Counted from the first letter of the stretch, positions 41,664-51,551 are shown. The stretch: DNA of 64,000 bases from CAWAVN01 sp963844315 (GCA_963844315.1 CAWJOC010000014.1:146450-210449); one strand, 5' to 3'. The notes: generated by a model not told the origin, from the sequence alone. Numbers and translations: made by a program.

Positions 41664-42276
41664 ATGGCTGTTTCCCTGCCGACACCTTCGCGCGACGATC
41701 TGGCGCTGATTGTGCGTCCGGGATTGGAGATTCCCTTAAGCGAGTTCGAGTTCACCTTCATCCGCAGCTCCGGGCCGGGCGGACAGAACGTCAACAAGGT
41801 CAGCAGCAAAGCCCGTTTGCGCTGGCCGGTGGAAGAAACCCCAAGCCTGCCTCAGGAAATCAAGGAACGCTTCACGGCGCAGCTATCACCGCCGATTGAC
41901 CACCGCAGGCGAATTGATCCTCACCAGCCAACGCTACCGCGACCAGGCGAAAAACATGGGCGATTGCCTGTTCAAGCTCCGCGAGATGATCGACGCCGTC
42001 GTGGATGTGCCCAAGCCCAGAAAGAAAACCAAACCAACGCGAGGCTCCAAGGAACGCCGATTAAAGCAAAAACGCGACCGCGCCCGAACGCAAAGAGACC
42101 AGAAAACCACCCAAGTTTTCCGAGTAAAAAGGTCTCCCCCTCTCCCGATCTCCCTTCTCCCCCTCTTCATCAAAGCGCAGCCCTGCGGCCTGGTTTCGAT
42201 TGCGGGATGTGCTCCATGCCGCAGGCTCCGGCGGTGGGGAGCATTTTTTGCGGGCTGCACCGGCCAGCGGGATTGA
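41664..42276 (+). CDS. arfB: Peptidyl-tRNA hydrolase of the ArfB/YaeJ (RF-1 domain) family, one frameshift
   Basis: Release-factor-like rescue of stalled ribosomes. EFTFIRSSGPGGQNVNKVSS carries the catalytic GGQ. The second frame adds TTAGELILTSQRYRDQAKNM and a basic C-terminal tail (KPRKKTKPTRGSKERRLKQKR) that inserts in the mRNA channel. Removing one C near 41893 joins them (AQLSRRLTTAGEL). The tail frame is open to 42276 and overlaps the convergent glcD end by about 100 bases, so another error near 42130-42170 is likely. Confidence 0.82.
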
Positions 42277-43628
42277 ACGCTTGCCGCACGTCGGCCATCA
42301 CGGCAAGGTCCGTTTCGGTGAAGAGTTGGCTCATGAAGGAGATTTTCTCGACGCCGATGCCGTGCTCGCCGGTGACGCTGCCGCCGAGTCGATGCACTTG
42401 GAGAGAATCTCATCGCTGGCGTGCATGCACCCGTTGGACTTGCTCCGCATTGCGTTCATCGAACAGCAGGATCGGGTGAATGTTGCCATCGCCCGCGTGG
42501 AACACATTCACGATCCGCACGTTATGCCTATGGCTGCATCTCGGTGATGAAATCCAGAATCTCCGGCAGCTTCGTGCGCGGCACGACGCCGTCTTGGGTG
42601 CAATAGCTGGGACTCAACCGGCCAATCGCTCCGAAGGCTTGCTTGCGGCATTTCCAAAGTAGCTGCCGGGCTTCCGGCGTCTCGGCTTTGCGGACTTCAC
42701 GAGCTTTGGCTTGGTTGCACAGTTCCACAATCCGCGCGGCTTCGCCGTCGACCGCCGTTTCCAAGCCATCGACTTCAATCAAGACCACCGCCCCGGCATC
42801 GAGCGGAAATCCGAACTTGAATGCCGCTTCCAAGGCTTCGATGATGCCCTGGTCCATCAGTTCCAAAGCGGCGGGAACGATGCCCGCGCCGATGATCTCG
42901 CTGATGGCGGTGGTCGCTTCGCGGACGGTCTCGAATACCGCGAGCATGGTGCGGTACGCGGCGGGATCGCGGGTGAGTTTCACGATGACCTTGGTGCAGA
43001 TCGCCGAACGTGCCTTCGCTGCCGACGAACAAGCCGGTCAGATCATAGCCGACCTGGTCTTCCACCGGCCCGCCCAACTTTTGCGACGCTGCCATCGGGC
43101 ATCACGACCTCCAGTCCCAAGCACATGGTTGACCGTCACGCCGTATTTCAAAGTATGCGGCCCGCCGGAATTGGTGGCGACGTTGCCGCCGATGGTGCAA
43201 GCCCCTTGGCTGGAAGGGTCGGGAGCGTAATGATAGCCCGTGCCTTTCAAATGCTGCGTGAGATGCACATTGACCAGGCCCGGTTCCACGATGGCATAGC
43301 GGTCGCGGAGATTGACTTCCAGAATCTTCCGCATCCGCGTGAGGGCAATCATCACCCCGCCGCCCACGGGCAGACATCCGCCCGCCAAACTCGTCCCCGC
43401 CCCGCGCGGCACGAATGGCACATCATATTCGTTACACGCCTCGACGATGGCGACCACCTGTTCGGTTGATTGCGGAAACACCACCACATCGGGCATTTTC
43501 TTCTCGACCACGTAGCCGTCGCATTCGTAGACCAAGAGTTCATCGGCGTTATGGATCAACCCCGTTTCACCCACGATCTCGCGGAGGCGGTCTAAAAGTT
43601 GTTGGGAAGAAACGGCGGGTGAGGTCAT
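42170..43628 (-). CDS. glcD: FAD-linked glycolate/D-lactate oxidase subunit, several frameshifts
   Basis: FAD_binding_4 domain: VVVFPQSTEQVVAIVEACNE, FVPRGAGTSLAGGCLP, YAPDPSSQGACTIGGNVATN and SGGPHTLKYGVTVNHVLG. This is followed by GLFVGSEGTFG and a FAD-oxidase C domain (AVVLIEVDG...VNVFHAGDGNIHPILLFDER...RLGGSVTGEHGIGVEKISFM). The family oxidises 2-hydroxy acids and passes electrons to GlcE/GlcF or quinones. At least four frame changes occur (about 43090, 42990, 42530 and 42400), yet all conserved blocks are present in order, so the gene is probably intact in the organism. AGGATAG lies in front of the ATG. glcE and glcF are not adjacent. Confidence 0.85.
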
Positions 43629-43703
43629 GCTATCCTGTCAGGAGAGGATACGATAAAACGAAATGAGATAAGCCCATTCCCACAGTAGAACCGGGAGAGA
43701 AGA

Positions 43704-44533
43704 GTGTCAACGGAAACGAAACATGAGCTTCGGATTGGCCTCATCGGCACGGGGAAGATGGCCACCGCCTTAGCCAAAGGCTGGGTTAAGTCGCGATGGA
43801 CCCCGGCGGATTGCATCGCCGGAACCGATGTGCTTTCCGAAGCGCGAGTCGAGTTCACCAAGGCCACGGCTTGCCGGACGCTTGGCTCGGTCGCGGAGGT
43901 CATGGCCGATTCGGACGTGCTGGTGCTCGCGGTGAAGCCGCAGCACATGGCGGGCGTGATGGAGGACATGCGGGCGAGACTTACGGATCGGCATTTGATC
44001 GTGTCCATCGCCGCAGGGGTCACGCTCGCCAAAATGAGCCAGTCGCTCGGCGAACATCGGCGGTTGGTCCGCGTGATGCCCAATACCCCGGCGCTCGTGG
44101 GGGCGGGAGCTTCCGCGTTCGCCCTCGGCGGCACGGCGACGGCGGAGGATGCCAAACTCGCCCAAGCCATGCTTTCCACCGTGGGCGTGGCGGTCCAGGT
44201 TCCGGAAAACCTGCTCGATGCCGTCACGGGGCTTTCGGGTAGCGGCCCGGCGTATGTCTATCAGATCATTGAAGCCTTAAGTGATGGCGGCGTGCGTGTC
44301 GGTTTGCCCCGCGCCATTGCAACACAACTGGCGGCCCAAACGGTTTTGGGTGCAGCGAAAATGGTCCTCGAAACCGGCGAGCATCCGGGGCGCTCAAAGA
44401 TGCCGTCACCAGTCCCGGCGGCACGACCATCGCCGGTCTGCACGCCCTGGAAGCCGGCGGCGTCAGAGGCCATCTCATCAACGCCGTCGTCGCCGCCACC
44501 GAGCGCCTCCGCGAACTGGGCCAGCAATCGTAG
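43704..44533 (+). CDS. proC: Pyrroline-5-carboxylate reductase, one homopolymer frameshift
   Basis: The last step of proline synthesis, NADPH-dependent. It has a Rossmann start (LRIGLIGTGKMATALAKGW), LAVKPQH, VRVMPNTPALVGAGASAF and GLSGSGPAYVYQIIEAL. The C-terminal signature DAVTSPGGTTIAGLHALEAGGVR appears in another frame. Frames join if GGGG at 44387-44390 is GGGGG. The true stop is the TAG at 44531-44533. GTG start with GGGAGAGAAGA. It is divergent from glcD. Confidence 0.93.
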
Positions 44534-44547
44534 AGGCAGGCCGATAG

Positions 44548-44601
44548 GAGCCGCGCACGAAGTCAGCGGGCACAATTAACCGCTTACTTCGTGCGCGGCT
44601 C
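44548..44601. repeat. Inverted repeat, family 2, copy B
   Basis: GAGCCGCGCACGAAGT...ACTTCGTGCGCGGCTC with a short interior. It starts 15 bases after the proC stop, the place expected for a terminator-like stem. Confidence 0.87.
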
Positions 44602-44704
44602 TCAGGAGGAACTTCTGATTCCCGAAACAATTCGTGTTCGGCTCCCGAACACGCTATCATAAAAACCATCCGTCCCTTCTACTCTTTCCCATTTCTTGGC
44701 CGCC

Positions 44705-45490
44705 ATGATTGTTCTGGTTTGTGCCGTATGGCTGGTGTTGGTGATCGTGCTCAGCAACATCATCACCCGGCTGATGACTTTAGCCACTTCGGGATTTTTA
44801 TTCCGGCTGTTGATCTTCCCCGGCGTGTTGGTGCATGAGTTGTCGCATTACCTGATGTGCAAGCTCACCGGGGCCAGGGTCATCGAACTCAAGCTGTTCG
44901 AGCGGCAAAAAGTCGGGCCGCAAACCATCTATGGCGGGCACGTGACGCATGGTCCCTCGAAGTTGCCGCTGTTGGGCGATCCTTTGATTTCCTTCGCCCC
45001 GGTTTTTGGCTGCCTGGGCATGATGGCGCTTTTGACCTGGGCGGCGGGGATCCCTTTGGAATTCCGGCAGAACCCGGCGGAAAAAGCCGAGCCGCTTTCC
45101 GCCCCCGTCGGGAATTTGATGAGCATTCTTCAGGGCGTGGTTTACGCCGTGGGGCATTTACCCGGCCAGATTGTAAAGCATGCCGGGGAGTGGACGTTTT
45201 GGGGTTATCTGTACCTGATCGTCTCGTTGTCGATTGCCCTGGCTCCGAGCAAGCAGGACTTCGCCAATTCGTACCGGCACTTCTGGCGGCACTTTTTGAA
45301 GTTCATGCTGGTCGCCGCCGTGCTGTATGTGGTGATCGCCGTCGCCGGTTCGCTGCTCGCCAACCTGTCGAACGCCTTGATCCCGTATCTCGTCGGCGTG
45401 TTCGCCTTCACGCTTTCGATCCTGGTCGTGACCCTGATCCTCGCCTGGCTGATCCAATTCCTGATGGGCATCATCCGGCGACGAGCGTAA
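44705..45490 (+). CDS. Polytopic membrane protein with HELSH motif (M50-like)
   Basis: About 261 residues with around six hydrophobic helices. VLVHELSHYLMCKLTGARV contains HExxH inside a membrane helix, as in site-2-protease/M50 and related families. I do not see a clear second metal motif (NPxxDG), so catalysis is uncertain. It stands between two copies of repeat family 2. The ATG at 44705 is chosen over a TTG nine bases earlier. Confidence 0.6.
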   Translation: MIVLVCAVWLVLVIVLSNIITRLMTLATSGFLFRLLIFPGVLVHELSHYLMCKLTGARVIELKLFERQKVGPQTIYGGHVTHGPSKLPLLGDPLISFAPVFGCLGMMALLTWAAGIPLEFRQNPAEKAEPLSAPVGNLMSILQGVVYAVGHLPGQIVKHAGEWTFWGYLYLIVSLSIALAPSKQDFANSYRHFWRHFLKFMLVAAVLYVVIAVAGSLLANLSNALIPYLVGVFAFTLSILVVTLILAWLIQFLMGIIRRRA

Positions 45491-45500
45491 TCGTTCCTTA

Positions 45501-45555
45501 AAGAGCCGCGCACGAAGTAAGCGCAATATTGCCGCTTACTTCGTGCGCGGCTCTT
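45501..45555. repeat. Inverted repeat, family 2, copy C
   Basis: Perfect 23-base arms (45501-45523 and 45533-45555), beginning AAGAGCCGCGCACGAAGTAA, with a nine-base loop. It lies between two convergent genes and would act as a bidirectional stem. Confidence 0.9.
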
Positions 45556-46427
45556 GATCTTTACTGAATCGCCGCGCAATTGGCTCAGCGCTTCTAAAGC
45601 GGCGGCTTTTGTTGTGGGGTCGTTGTCGGTTTGGCTGAGACTTTCGATGGCCGGGATGGCAACGACGGCCGGCAAACCCAGTCCTCCCAAAGCCGACACC
45701 GCCATCGTGCGGACGTGCGGGAGTTCCGAAGCCAATAATTCCTCAAGGATCGGAACCAGCGCGGGGCCTTCGCCTTCCATCAGCGAGAGCGCCACCGCCA
45801 CGTTACGCGGACTTCGGCGGAATCGTCCTGGAGCGCGCGTCGAAGTTGACCCGCCAACAGCAAGGCATCGGGCCGTTGGGATTGGCTCTCGGCATAGAGC
45901 AAATTCGGCACAACTTGCGAGAGCATCATCGAAGCCAACTCGCGGGTTTGCTGGTCTGGGGAACTTAGACCCTCAAACAACGCGGGCAGCGCCGCGGAAC
46001 CCTGGGCATGAATCGCCGTCTCCGCCCGCGTCCATTGCTCCGGTTGACCTGCCCGGTAGGCTGCGATCAATTCGGCAAACATGTTGGAACTGGCGGTGTT
46101 TGGGCTGTTGGTGAATGGAAGACTTTCGACGGTCGGCAATCCCACGGCGGCGGCGGGCTGCACTTCGGCATCGACGGCGGTGGCCTTGGGAAATGGAACC
46201 AAAAGCTCCGGCATTTGGGCTTCGGAGGAATCCCTCACCGAAAGGGACGGTGTCCTGGCTTCCCCAGGTTGGACGAAAGCCGACGGTTCCGAGAAATGAT
46301 CCTCGGCGGTTTGTGTGGCTGCGTGGGAATGACTTTCATCCGTCACCGTTGGTTCCTGCGTGCCGCAGCCGACGGCAAAACCCATGAGTAGCAAACATCC
46401 CCACCGTTTTCCGTCGCGCTGCGCCAT
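45556..46427 (-). CDS. HEAT-repeat lipoprotein, one frameshift
   Basis: A lipoprotein signal (LLLMGFAVGC) followed by a Ser/Thr/Pro/Ala-rich spacer and HEAT-like helical repeats (LFEGLSSPDQQTRELASMML, ALQDDSAEVRVNVAVALSLM, LASELPHVRTMAVSALGGLG, LSQTDNDPTTKAAALEALSQL). It probably mediates protein interactions in the periplasm. The frames join if TT (plus strand) at 45803-45804 is TTT. The frame stays open through repeat family 2 to 45205, antisense to the HELSH gene; I place the end of the real domain near 45556 and treat the rest as read-through caused by an undetected indel. Confidence 0.68.
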
Positions 46428-46786
46428 GCCTGGATTCCTTTCCCATCACCCCAATCCGCCGGGTTGTGATCATCACACACCGGACCAGAATTATCGTCGG
46501 CACGTTTTCCTGATCCAATCAGAAAAAGCCGCCGATTCCATCATTCCCGCTCGCTGCCGCCGCCGGGTTCTCCTACAAGGCAAACTAGGAAAAATCCTGC
46601 GCAACAGGCGTTCTGAACCGTATTAACCGAACACCGCGATTGTTTTTTGGCGCAAACCGGGAATTTCGGGTCGCGAGGAAGGGGTTCTCCGGTTAGATTA
46701 AAGGTTGGGCTTGCCTTTTTGCGGCGAGGTCCCATTCGCATTTAACACCGGATGAGAGAGCACTCTTCCTCCTCAGGAGCGACCTG
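46428..46786. other. Divergent intergenic region (HEAT lipoprotein / PCMT)
   Basis: About 360 bases that must contain both promoters. A short inverted repeat TGTGAT-C-ATCACA lies at 46465-46477, close to the lipoprotein start. Nothing else recognisable. Confidence 0.4.
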
Positions 46787-47996
46787 ATGAAACCGTTCAC
46801 TTCCATTCTGGCACTGCTTTGCTTTTGCGGTTTTTCCCCAATGGCATTCGCTCAGATCGACCGCATGGAAGTGCTGCGGAACGAAATGGTCGAGGAGTAC
46901 ATTGTGAAAGAGGGCATTACCAACCGCCGGGTCATTGCCGCGATGCGGAAAGTGCCCCGGCATGAGTTCGTGCTGCCCGTGATGAAGGCCAAAGCCTATT
47001 GGGATGGGGCCTGGCCCATCGGCCATCAGCAGACGATTTCCCCGCCGTTTATCGTGGCCTATATGACCGAGACCATCGACCCGCAACCGACCGATCGCGT
47101 TTTGGAGATTGGAACAGGGAGCGGTTATCAAGCCGCGGTCTTGGGCGAATTGGCCAAGGAAGTGTATTCCATCGAGATCGTGGAACCCTTGGGCAAAGCC
47201 GCCGGGGTTCGCTTAAAGAATCTGGGCTACGAAAACGTCTTCACCAAAGTCGGCGATGGCTATCTCGGCTGGCGGGAACACGCCCCATTCGACAAGATCA
47301 TCGTCACTTGCTCGCCCGAAAAAATCCCCGTCCCCTTGGTGCAGCAACTCAAAGAAGGCGGCAAGATGATTATCCCGTTGGGCGAGCGCTATCAACAGGT
47401 GTTTCATCTCCTCGAAAAGAAAAACGGACAACTGGTCCAGCAGAAACTCATTCCGACATTGTTCGTCCCCATGACCGGCGTCTCCGAAGAGAACCGCCAG
47501 GTCAAGCCCGATCCCTTGAACCCCAAGACTCATCAACGGCGGCTTCGAAACCGATGCCAATGAAGATGACCGGGCCGACAACTGGCATTATCAAAGGCAA
47601 ACGACGCTGAAGGGTGATAATCCCCCCGAAGGCCGCCGCTATATGGAATTTGAAAACGAGGAACAGGGCCGATTGGCCCAGGCGCTTCAAGGCATGGCGG
47701 TGGATGGCAAGAAAATCCGTTCGCTCAGGGTGAGCCTCAAGGTGAAATGCGACCAGGTGCGGAACATCGGTCGGACTCAGCAGGCGTGCCTGATGGTGCA
47801 CTTTTACGATTCCGTCCGAAAGCCGGTGGGCGACAGCGTGATCGGCCCATTTGCCGGGACGCAGGATTGGGAAACCGTCGCCACAACCGTCCGCGTGCCG
47901 CCGCAAACCCAAGAGATCATCGTCCGCATTGGCTTAAACGGAGCCACCGGGACTTTGGGCGTGGATGATGTGGACCTCTCCATCAGCAACCGCTAA
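46787..47996 (+). CDS. Exported protein-L-isoaspartate O-methyltransferase-like protein with C-terminal beta-rich domain, one frameshift
   Basis: A signal peptide (MKPFTSILALLCFCGFSPMAFA) precedes the PCMT fold: AMRKVPRHEFVLP, GHQQTISPPFIVAYM, VLEIGTGSGYQAAVLG and DKIIVTCSPEKIPVPL. It methylates isoaspartyl residues for repair. The second frame gives LINGGFETDANEDDRADNWH, then a jelly-roll-like domain ending GVDDVDLSISNR, similar to carbohydrate-binding modules. Removing one A near 47529 joins them as NPKLINGGFE. A SAM-dependent enzyme with a clean signal peptide is odd, since SAM is cytosolic. CAGGAG lies upstream of the ATG. Confidence 0.83.
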
Positions 47997-48510
47997 CCGC
48001 GATGCGGTTTGTCTTCCGCTTGCTGCGCCTCTTGAAGGAATCCCGTCCGCCGCCCCAGATGAGATGGGCGGCGATCATCATGGCATTGCGTTGGGCGGGT
48101 TCTTTCGTGGCGCTCGCTCGCATGTTGAACGCGGGGAGCCAGCCCAGATAGCTTCCGCACCACACTGCCAACCCAAACGCCATCCCACCCCCAATGCCCT
48201 GAAGCGGTGTCGGCGGGCGAAAAGACCATAAACCGCTCCTAGCAGCGATCCGTAACCGAAATGGGAAACCCAGGCGAGTGTTTCCATCTCTTCGGTCGAA
48301 AGCGCATCGTCGCGATCCATTTCCTCGGAAATGTCCTCCACGATCATTCGCGGGGGCAAAGGGTATTGCTGCTCCGGCGGGCAGGAATTGCTTGATGGCG
48401 GCCATCGCGGCGGTCATCGGCACGGTTCCCAATCCGCCCGACAGCAATCCTTGAAACGCCGCGAGCGCCGCGCTTTCATGAGGCTCTGACGGTTGATGCA
48501 TGCGGTCCAA
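47993..48510 (-). CDS. YagU/DUF1440-like membrane protein, frameshifted
   Basis: Starts at a TTG with AAGGAG about nine bases upstream. A first hydrophobic helix (FQGLLSGGLGTVPMTAAMAAI), then MIVEDISEEMDRDDALSTEE in another frame, a second helix block (LAWVSHFGYGSLLGAVYGLF), and a third (GIGGGMAFGLAVWCGSYLGWLPA...MMIAAHLIWG). This order fits YagU-like inner membrane proteins linked to acid or envelope stress. At least two indels (about 48370 and 48210). The C-terminus overlaps the PCMT stop by a few bases. Confidence 0.65.
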
Positions 48511-48898
48511 CAGGCTTTCTCCTTAAAGATTTTTCTTGGCCGGCTCGTGTGTGCAACAGCACTACGATTCCCCAGCCCGCGATCAAGAGGACTTCCGCGA
48601 TGGCATCGAGCAGATAGACTTCTGAAATCACATCGCGGAGGACATAGACCACATCAATGCCGGTTAAACCTATCGCGCTGCCCACGGCCAGCACAATGAC
48701 TTCTCCCGACACGCGGTTGGTCCACGCGGCGGCGAGAACGACCATGCCGATGACCAGGATGAGCACGCTCACCGTATAAACCAGCCAGATATCCGTTTTC
48801 GGTCCCGTGACCGCCAGGAACGAGGCAAGATGAATGAACGGCCAGGCTCCCGTCGCCACATAATAAAGGCCCTGGACCGCCGCCATGAACCGCCCCAT
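48476..48898 (-). CDS. Small four-helix membrane protein of unknown function
   Basis: About 140 residues, mostly hydrophobic (GLYYVATGAWPFIHLASFLAV, WLVYTVSVLILVIGMVVLAAA, VIVLAVGSAIGLTGIDVVYVL, AIAEVLLIAGWGIVVLL). I do not recognise the family. The ATG at 48898 follows AAAGGAGCG. The frame reads into the next gene's start; in another frame EPAKKNL ends near 48527, so the true stop probably lies there. It is in the same direction as SPW and PRC-barrel genes. Confidence 0.6.
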   Translation of the reverse strand: MGRFMAAVQGLYYVATGAWPFIHLASFLAVTGPKTDIWLVYTVSVLILVIGMVVLAAAWTNRVSGEVIVLAVGSAIGLTGIDVVYVLRDVISEVYLLDAIAEVLLIAGWGIVVLLHTRAGQEKSLRRKPVGPHASTVRAS

Positions 48899-48989
48899 CT
48901 GAAATCGCTCCTTTCCTTTGCTGAAAACCCACCCGGGACCCGTTCCCGCAGGCCGGAAAACGGGTCCGCTTTTGGTGGGAATTATCGTC

Positions 48990-49397
48990 TTAGCGCATCC
49001 TAGTTTCCTGCCGTTTTTCTCCATACAGGGGATAATGGGTCGGCGTGGTTTGGGTCGTCAGGCCCGCCACGGCTTCCCCAAGACCCAAGACAAGATGCGG
49101 TATCCAGACTTGTTCGTAAAAGCCGAACAGCCAAGGCGACACGGCCAGCGCGAGGCCCATCAGCACATCGAGACCCAAGTGGGTGCTCATGCTGATGAGG
49201 CCGACCACGCCGCATTCATAAGCCGTCATGAGAGACGCCACGATCATAATTCCGCCGAACAGAACCATGATCCAAGTTTCCGCTCCGTTCGCCGCGAGAT
49301 CGGCGTCGGCAAAGCCCAAGAGAAAGGGGCAGGCGATGAGCACGATTCCCATCGAATAATCCAAGACTCCATGCACGCGCGTTGGCATAAATCGCAT
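48990..49397 (-). CDS. SPW-repeat membrane protein
   Basis: About 135 residues with two SPW-type units: DYSMGIVLIACPFLLGFAD and LDVLMGLALAVSPWLFGFYE. The family has two or four membrane helices and no fixed function; it is common in stress-linked small membrane gene groups. The ATG at 49397 has GAGAGGAGAAA upstream. The frame goes back to 49445, but that start is less likely. Confidence 0.8.
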   Translation of the reverse strand: MRFMPTRVHGVLDYSMGIVLIACPFLLGFADADLAANGAETWIMVLFGGIMIVASLMTAYECGVVGLISMSTHLGLDVLMGLALAVSPWLFGFYEQVWIPHLVLGLGEAVAGLTTQTTPTHYPLYGEKRQETRMR

Positions 49398-49526
49398 TGT
49401 GTTTCTCCTCTCATTGAAGCCGAGTCGTTTTTCATCAACCCGCATTTTGTCGCGGGCGTTTTCGCCATCCTAAAATGACATGCGCCGGGAGCCTTCAATT
49501 GCCCCCGGCGAATCCCAGGGAAAGAT

Positions 49527-49880
49527 CTATTCCCAATAGGGCCGCGATCCGTAGAACTGGTGCACCTTTTCGCCCCAGGTCCGGTCGCTCATGTCCGGCC
49601 AATTGTCCTTGTCGAATCCGGGGGCTTTCGCCAACCGCTCCTTGTCGACATCGAAGATCAAGGCGTGCTGGTCGCCGTCCACTTCCAGGGAATTCCAAGG
49701 CACCGCAAACAGCCGGTCGCCCATCCCCAGAAATCCGCCGCTGGAGACGACGGCGTAAGCAATGTGGCCGGTTTCCAGATCCAGCATGATGTCTTTCAGC
49801 GATCCCACCGTTTCGCCTTCGCGATTATTGACATCATCCCCAATCAACGTGCTCGCGGAGAGCGTGTTTCGAGTTAACAT
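49527..49880 (-). CDS. PRC-barrel domain protein
   Basis: About 117 residues. TLIGDDVNNREGETVGSLKDIMLDLETGHIAYAVVSSGG is the PRC-barrel pattern (photosynthetic reaction centre H / RimM fold). These small cytosolic proteins are often found with general-stress genes. The ATG at 49880 follows AAAGGAAG. It forms a loose group with the SPW and YagU-like genes. Confidence 0.86.
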   Translation of the reverse strand: MLTRNTLSASTLIGDDVNNREGETVGSLKDIMLDLETGHIAYAVVSSGGFLGMGDRLFAVPWNSLEVDGDQHALIFDVDKERLAKAPGFDKDNWPDMSDRTWGEKVHQFYGSRPYWE

Positions 49881-50490
49881 GGTTCTTCCTTTCTCAAAAG
49901 TTGTCCATCTTCCTGACGGGTCGAACACAGAATATGCCTTGAGTCCTTCCGCGGCATGCAGAAATTTTTAGGTTGGTTTGTGCGACAAACTTCGCATCCG
50001 CTCTTCGGTCGCTAGGTCTCACCGCAGTCAGGGAAACCCTACCGTCAGCAGGTTCTTCCGGGTGTTTCCCGCCGTGGAGTTATGGCGAAAAAGTGTGGTC
50101 GCCAGCCCTACCGAGGCGCCGCAATTGCCGTACCAGATCCCGGTGATTCCGATGCCGTTTGATGCCACGAAGGTCCAATCGCGAAGAAGAGTTGCCGCTT
50201 TGGTGGAAATGTCCCATTCCGAAGAATGCTTGACCTCAAAGGAAGCATTCCGGCCGTTGATCGACCAAGGTGATTAACCTGGAAAAGACGCCCGGAAAAA
50301 GGATTCACCGCTTGCAGGGTCTTTGACGCAAGTGATTGGTCCCCGTGGCTCATCAGGAAAACTTCGGCGTCTTGCCTGGTGGAAAAAGAGTCTCTTCGTG
50401 GATTCATTGTTGTCGAGTTGCACGACAGCCTTTGCGGTTGATAATTTGAAATCGCTCTGCAGATCTCCTATCGACCGATTGACCAAAAGC
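49881..50490. other. 610-base region with no recognised gene
   Basis: No frame here shows family motifs; the longest is 99 residues (49978-50277). I checked for RNase P, tmRNA and SRP RNA signature sequences and found none. Base composition is lower in GC than the surroundings toward 50400-50490. It may hold the divergent promoters of the PRC-barrel and RluA genes, plus something unknown. Confidence 0.35.
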
Positions 50491-51364
50491 ATGACGAAGC
50501 CCGCTTCCGTGACGCACCCTTCGGAACTCTTAGCCTTCCTGTTCGAATATTGGCCGGAGGTGAAGAAAACCAAAATTCGGCAATGGCTGAAGCACGGGTC
50601 GGTGCAGGTGAATGGGCAGCCCCTCACCCGGCATGACCATACTCTCCAAACGGGAGACATCGTTAGCATCGATACGGCAGGCCAATCGCGAGCGGAGGGG
50701 ATCTCTTCCCCGTGACATGCGGATTGTGTTTGAGGATGAATCGCTCCTCGTCATCGACAAGCCCGCGAATCTCTTGAGCATCGCCACGAAAGGCCAAAAG
50801 GAAAAGACCGCCCATGCGGCCCTGATGAAATACGTCAACGGCGGCTATCCGCGCGGCAAGAATCGGGTGTGGATCGTGCATCGCTTGGACCGGGAGACTT
50901 CGGGTCTGATGGTGTTCGCGAAAACCGAATCCGCCAAGCAAATATTGCAAGACCATTGGGACCAAACCGAGAAACGCTACCTGGCCATCGTGGAAGGCCG
51001 TCTGCCCGCGGAGGAAGGCGAATTGAGATCGCATCTGGATGAAAGCCGGACTTACAAAGTCCACGCCTCGCCGGAAAGCGCGCGGACCCGCTTGGCGATT
51101 ACGCGATACAAGGTCCTCCAGCAAACCGATTCGAGAAGCCTGCTCGAACTCAAACTGGAAACGGGCCGACGAAACCAGATCCGCGTGCAACTCGCCGAAG
51201 CCGGTTGCCCCGTGGTCGGCGATGACAAATACGGCCCCAACCACCAAGCCACGACCCGATTGGCCCTGCACGCAAGCTACCTCAGTTTTCCGCACCCGGT
51301 CACGGGAACCCTCTCTAAATTTGAATCCCCGCTACCGAGTCAAATTTCGCGGTTGATCCCGTAA
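50491..51364 (+). CDS. RluA-family 23S rRNA/tRNA pseudouridine synthase with S4 domain, one frameshift
   Basis: An N-terminal S4 RNA-binding domain (LLAFLFEYWPEVKKTKIRQW...GSVQVNGQPLTRHDHTLQTGD) followed by the synthase core: IVFEDESLLVIDKPANLLS, IVHRLDRETSGLMVFAK (catalytic Asp), GRRNQIRVQLAEAGCPVVGD and RLALHASYLSFPHPVTG. It isomerises uridine in RNA. Removing one C of CCCC near 50709 joins the frames (SSRDMRIVFEDE). About 290 residues, normal for RluA/RluD. The ribosome site is weak. Confidence 0.88.
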
Positions 51365-51412
51365 GGTCCGCTATATGGACCATTGAGTTAGGCGCGATAC
51401 TCTGGAACGCTG

Positions 51413-51551
51413 AGTGTGCCATTGGCTCTGCCAGTACCGTTTTGAGACAATCGCCCCCGTCATTCTCATTTCCCTTCCACGAAACATTCGCCGTGCCCCT
51501 GGATGTGCTGGAATCAACCCCGCAAGACACGGGCAGAGCCAGTGGCACACC
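51413..51551. repeat. Inverted repeat, family 6 (GTGTGCCAxTGGCTCTGCC)
   Basis: Left arm GTGTGCCATTGGCTCTGCC (from 51414) and right arm GGGCAGAGCCAGTGGCACAC (51531-51550) match with about two mismatches over 20 bases, separated by about 95 bases. Confidence 0.75.

Noticed and set aside
42170..43628. glcD as a decayed pseudogene
   Set aside because: All conserved blocks occur in order with single-base frame changes, like many other genes here, which fits sequencing error better.
46465..46477. TGTGAT-C-ATCACA as a CRP/FNR operator
   Set aside because: The half-site spacing does not fit either consensus, and one short palindrome is expected by chance.
49978..50277. 99-residue open frame
   Set aside because: No domain, biased composition or ribosome site; codon pattern unlike neighbours.
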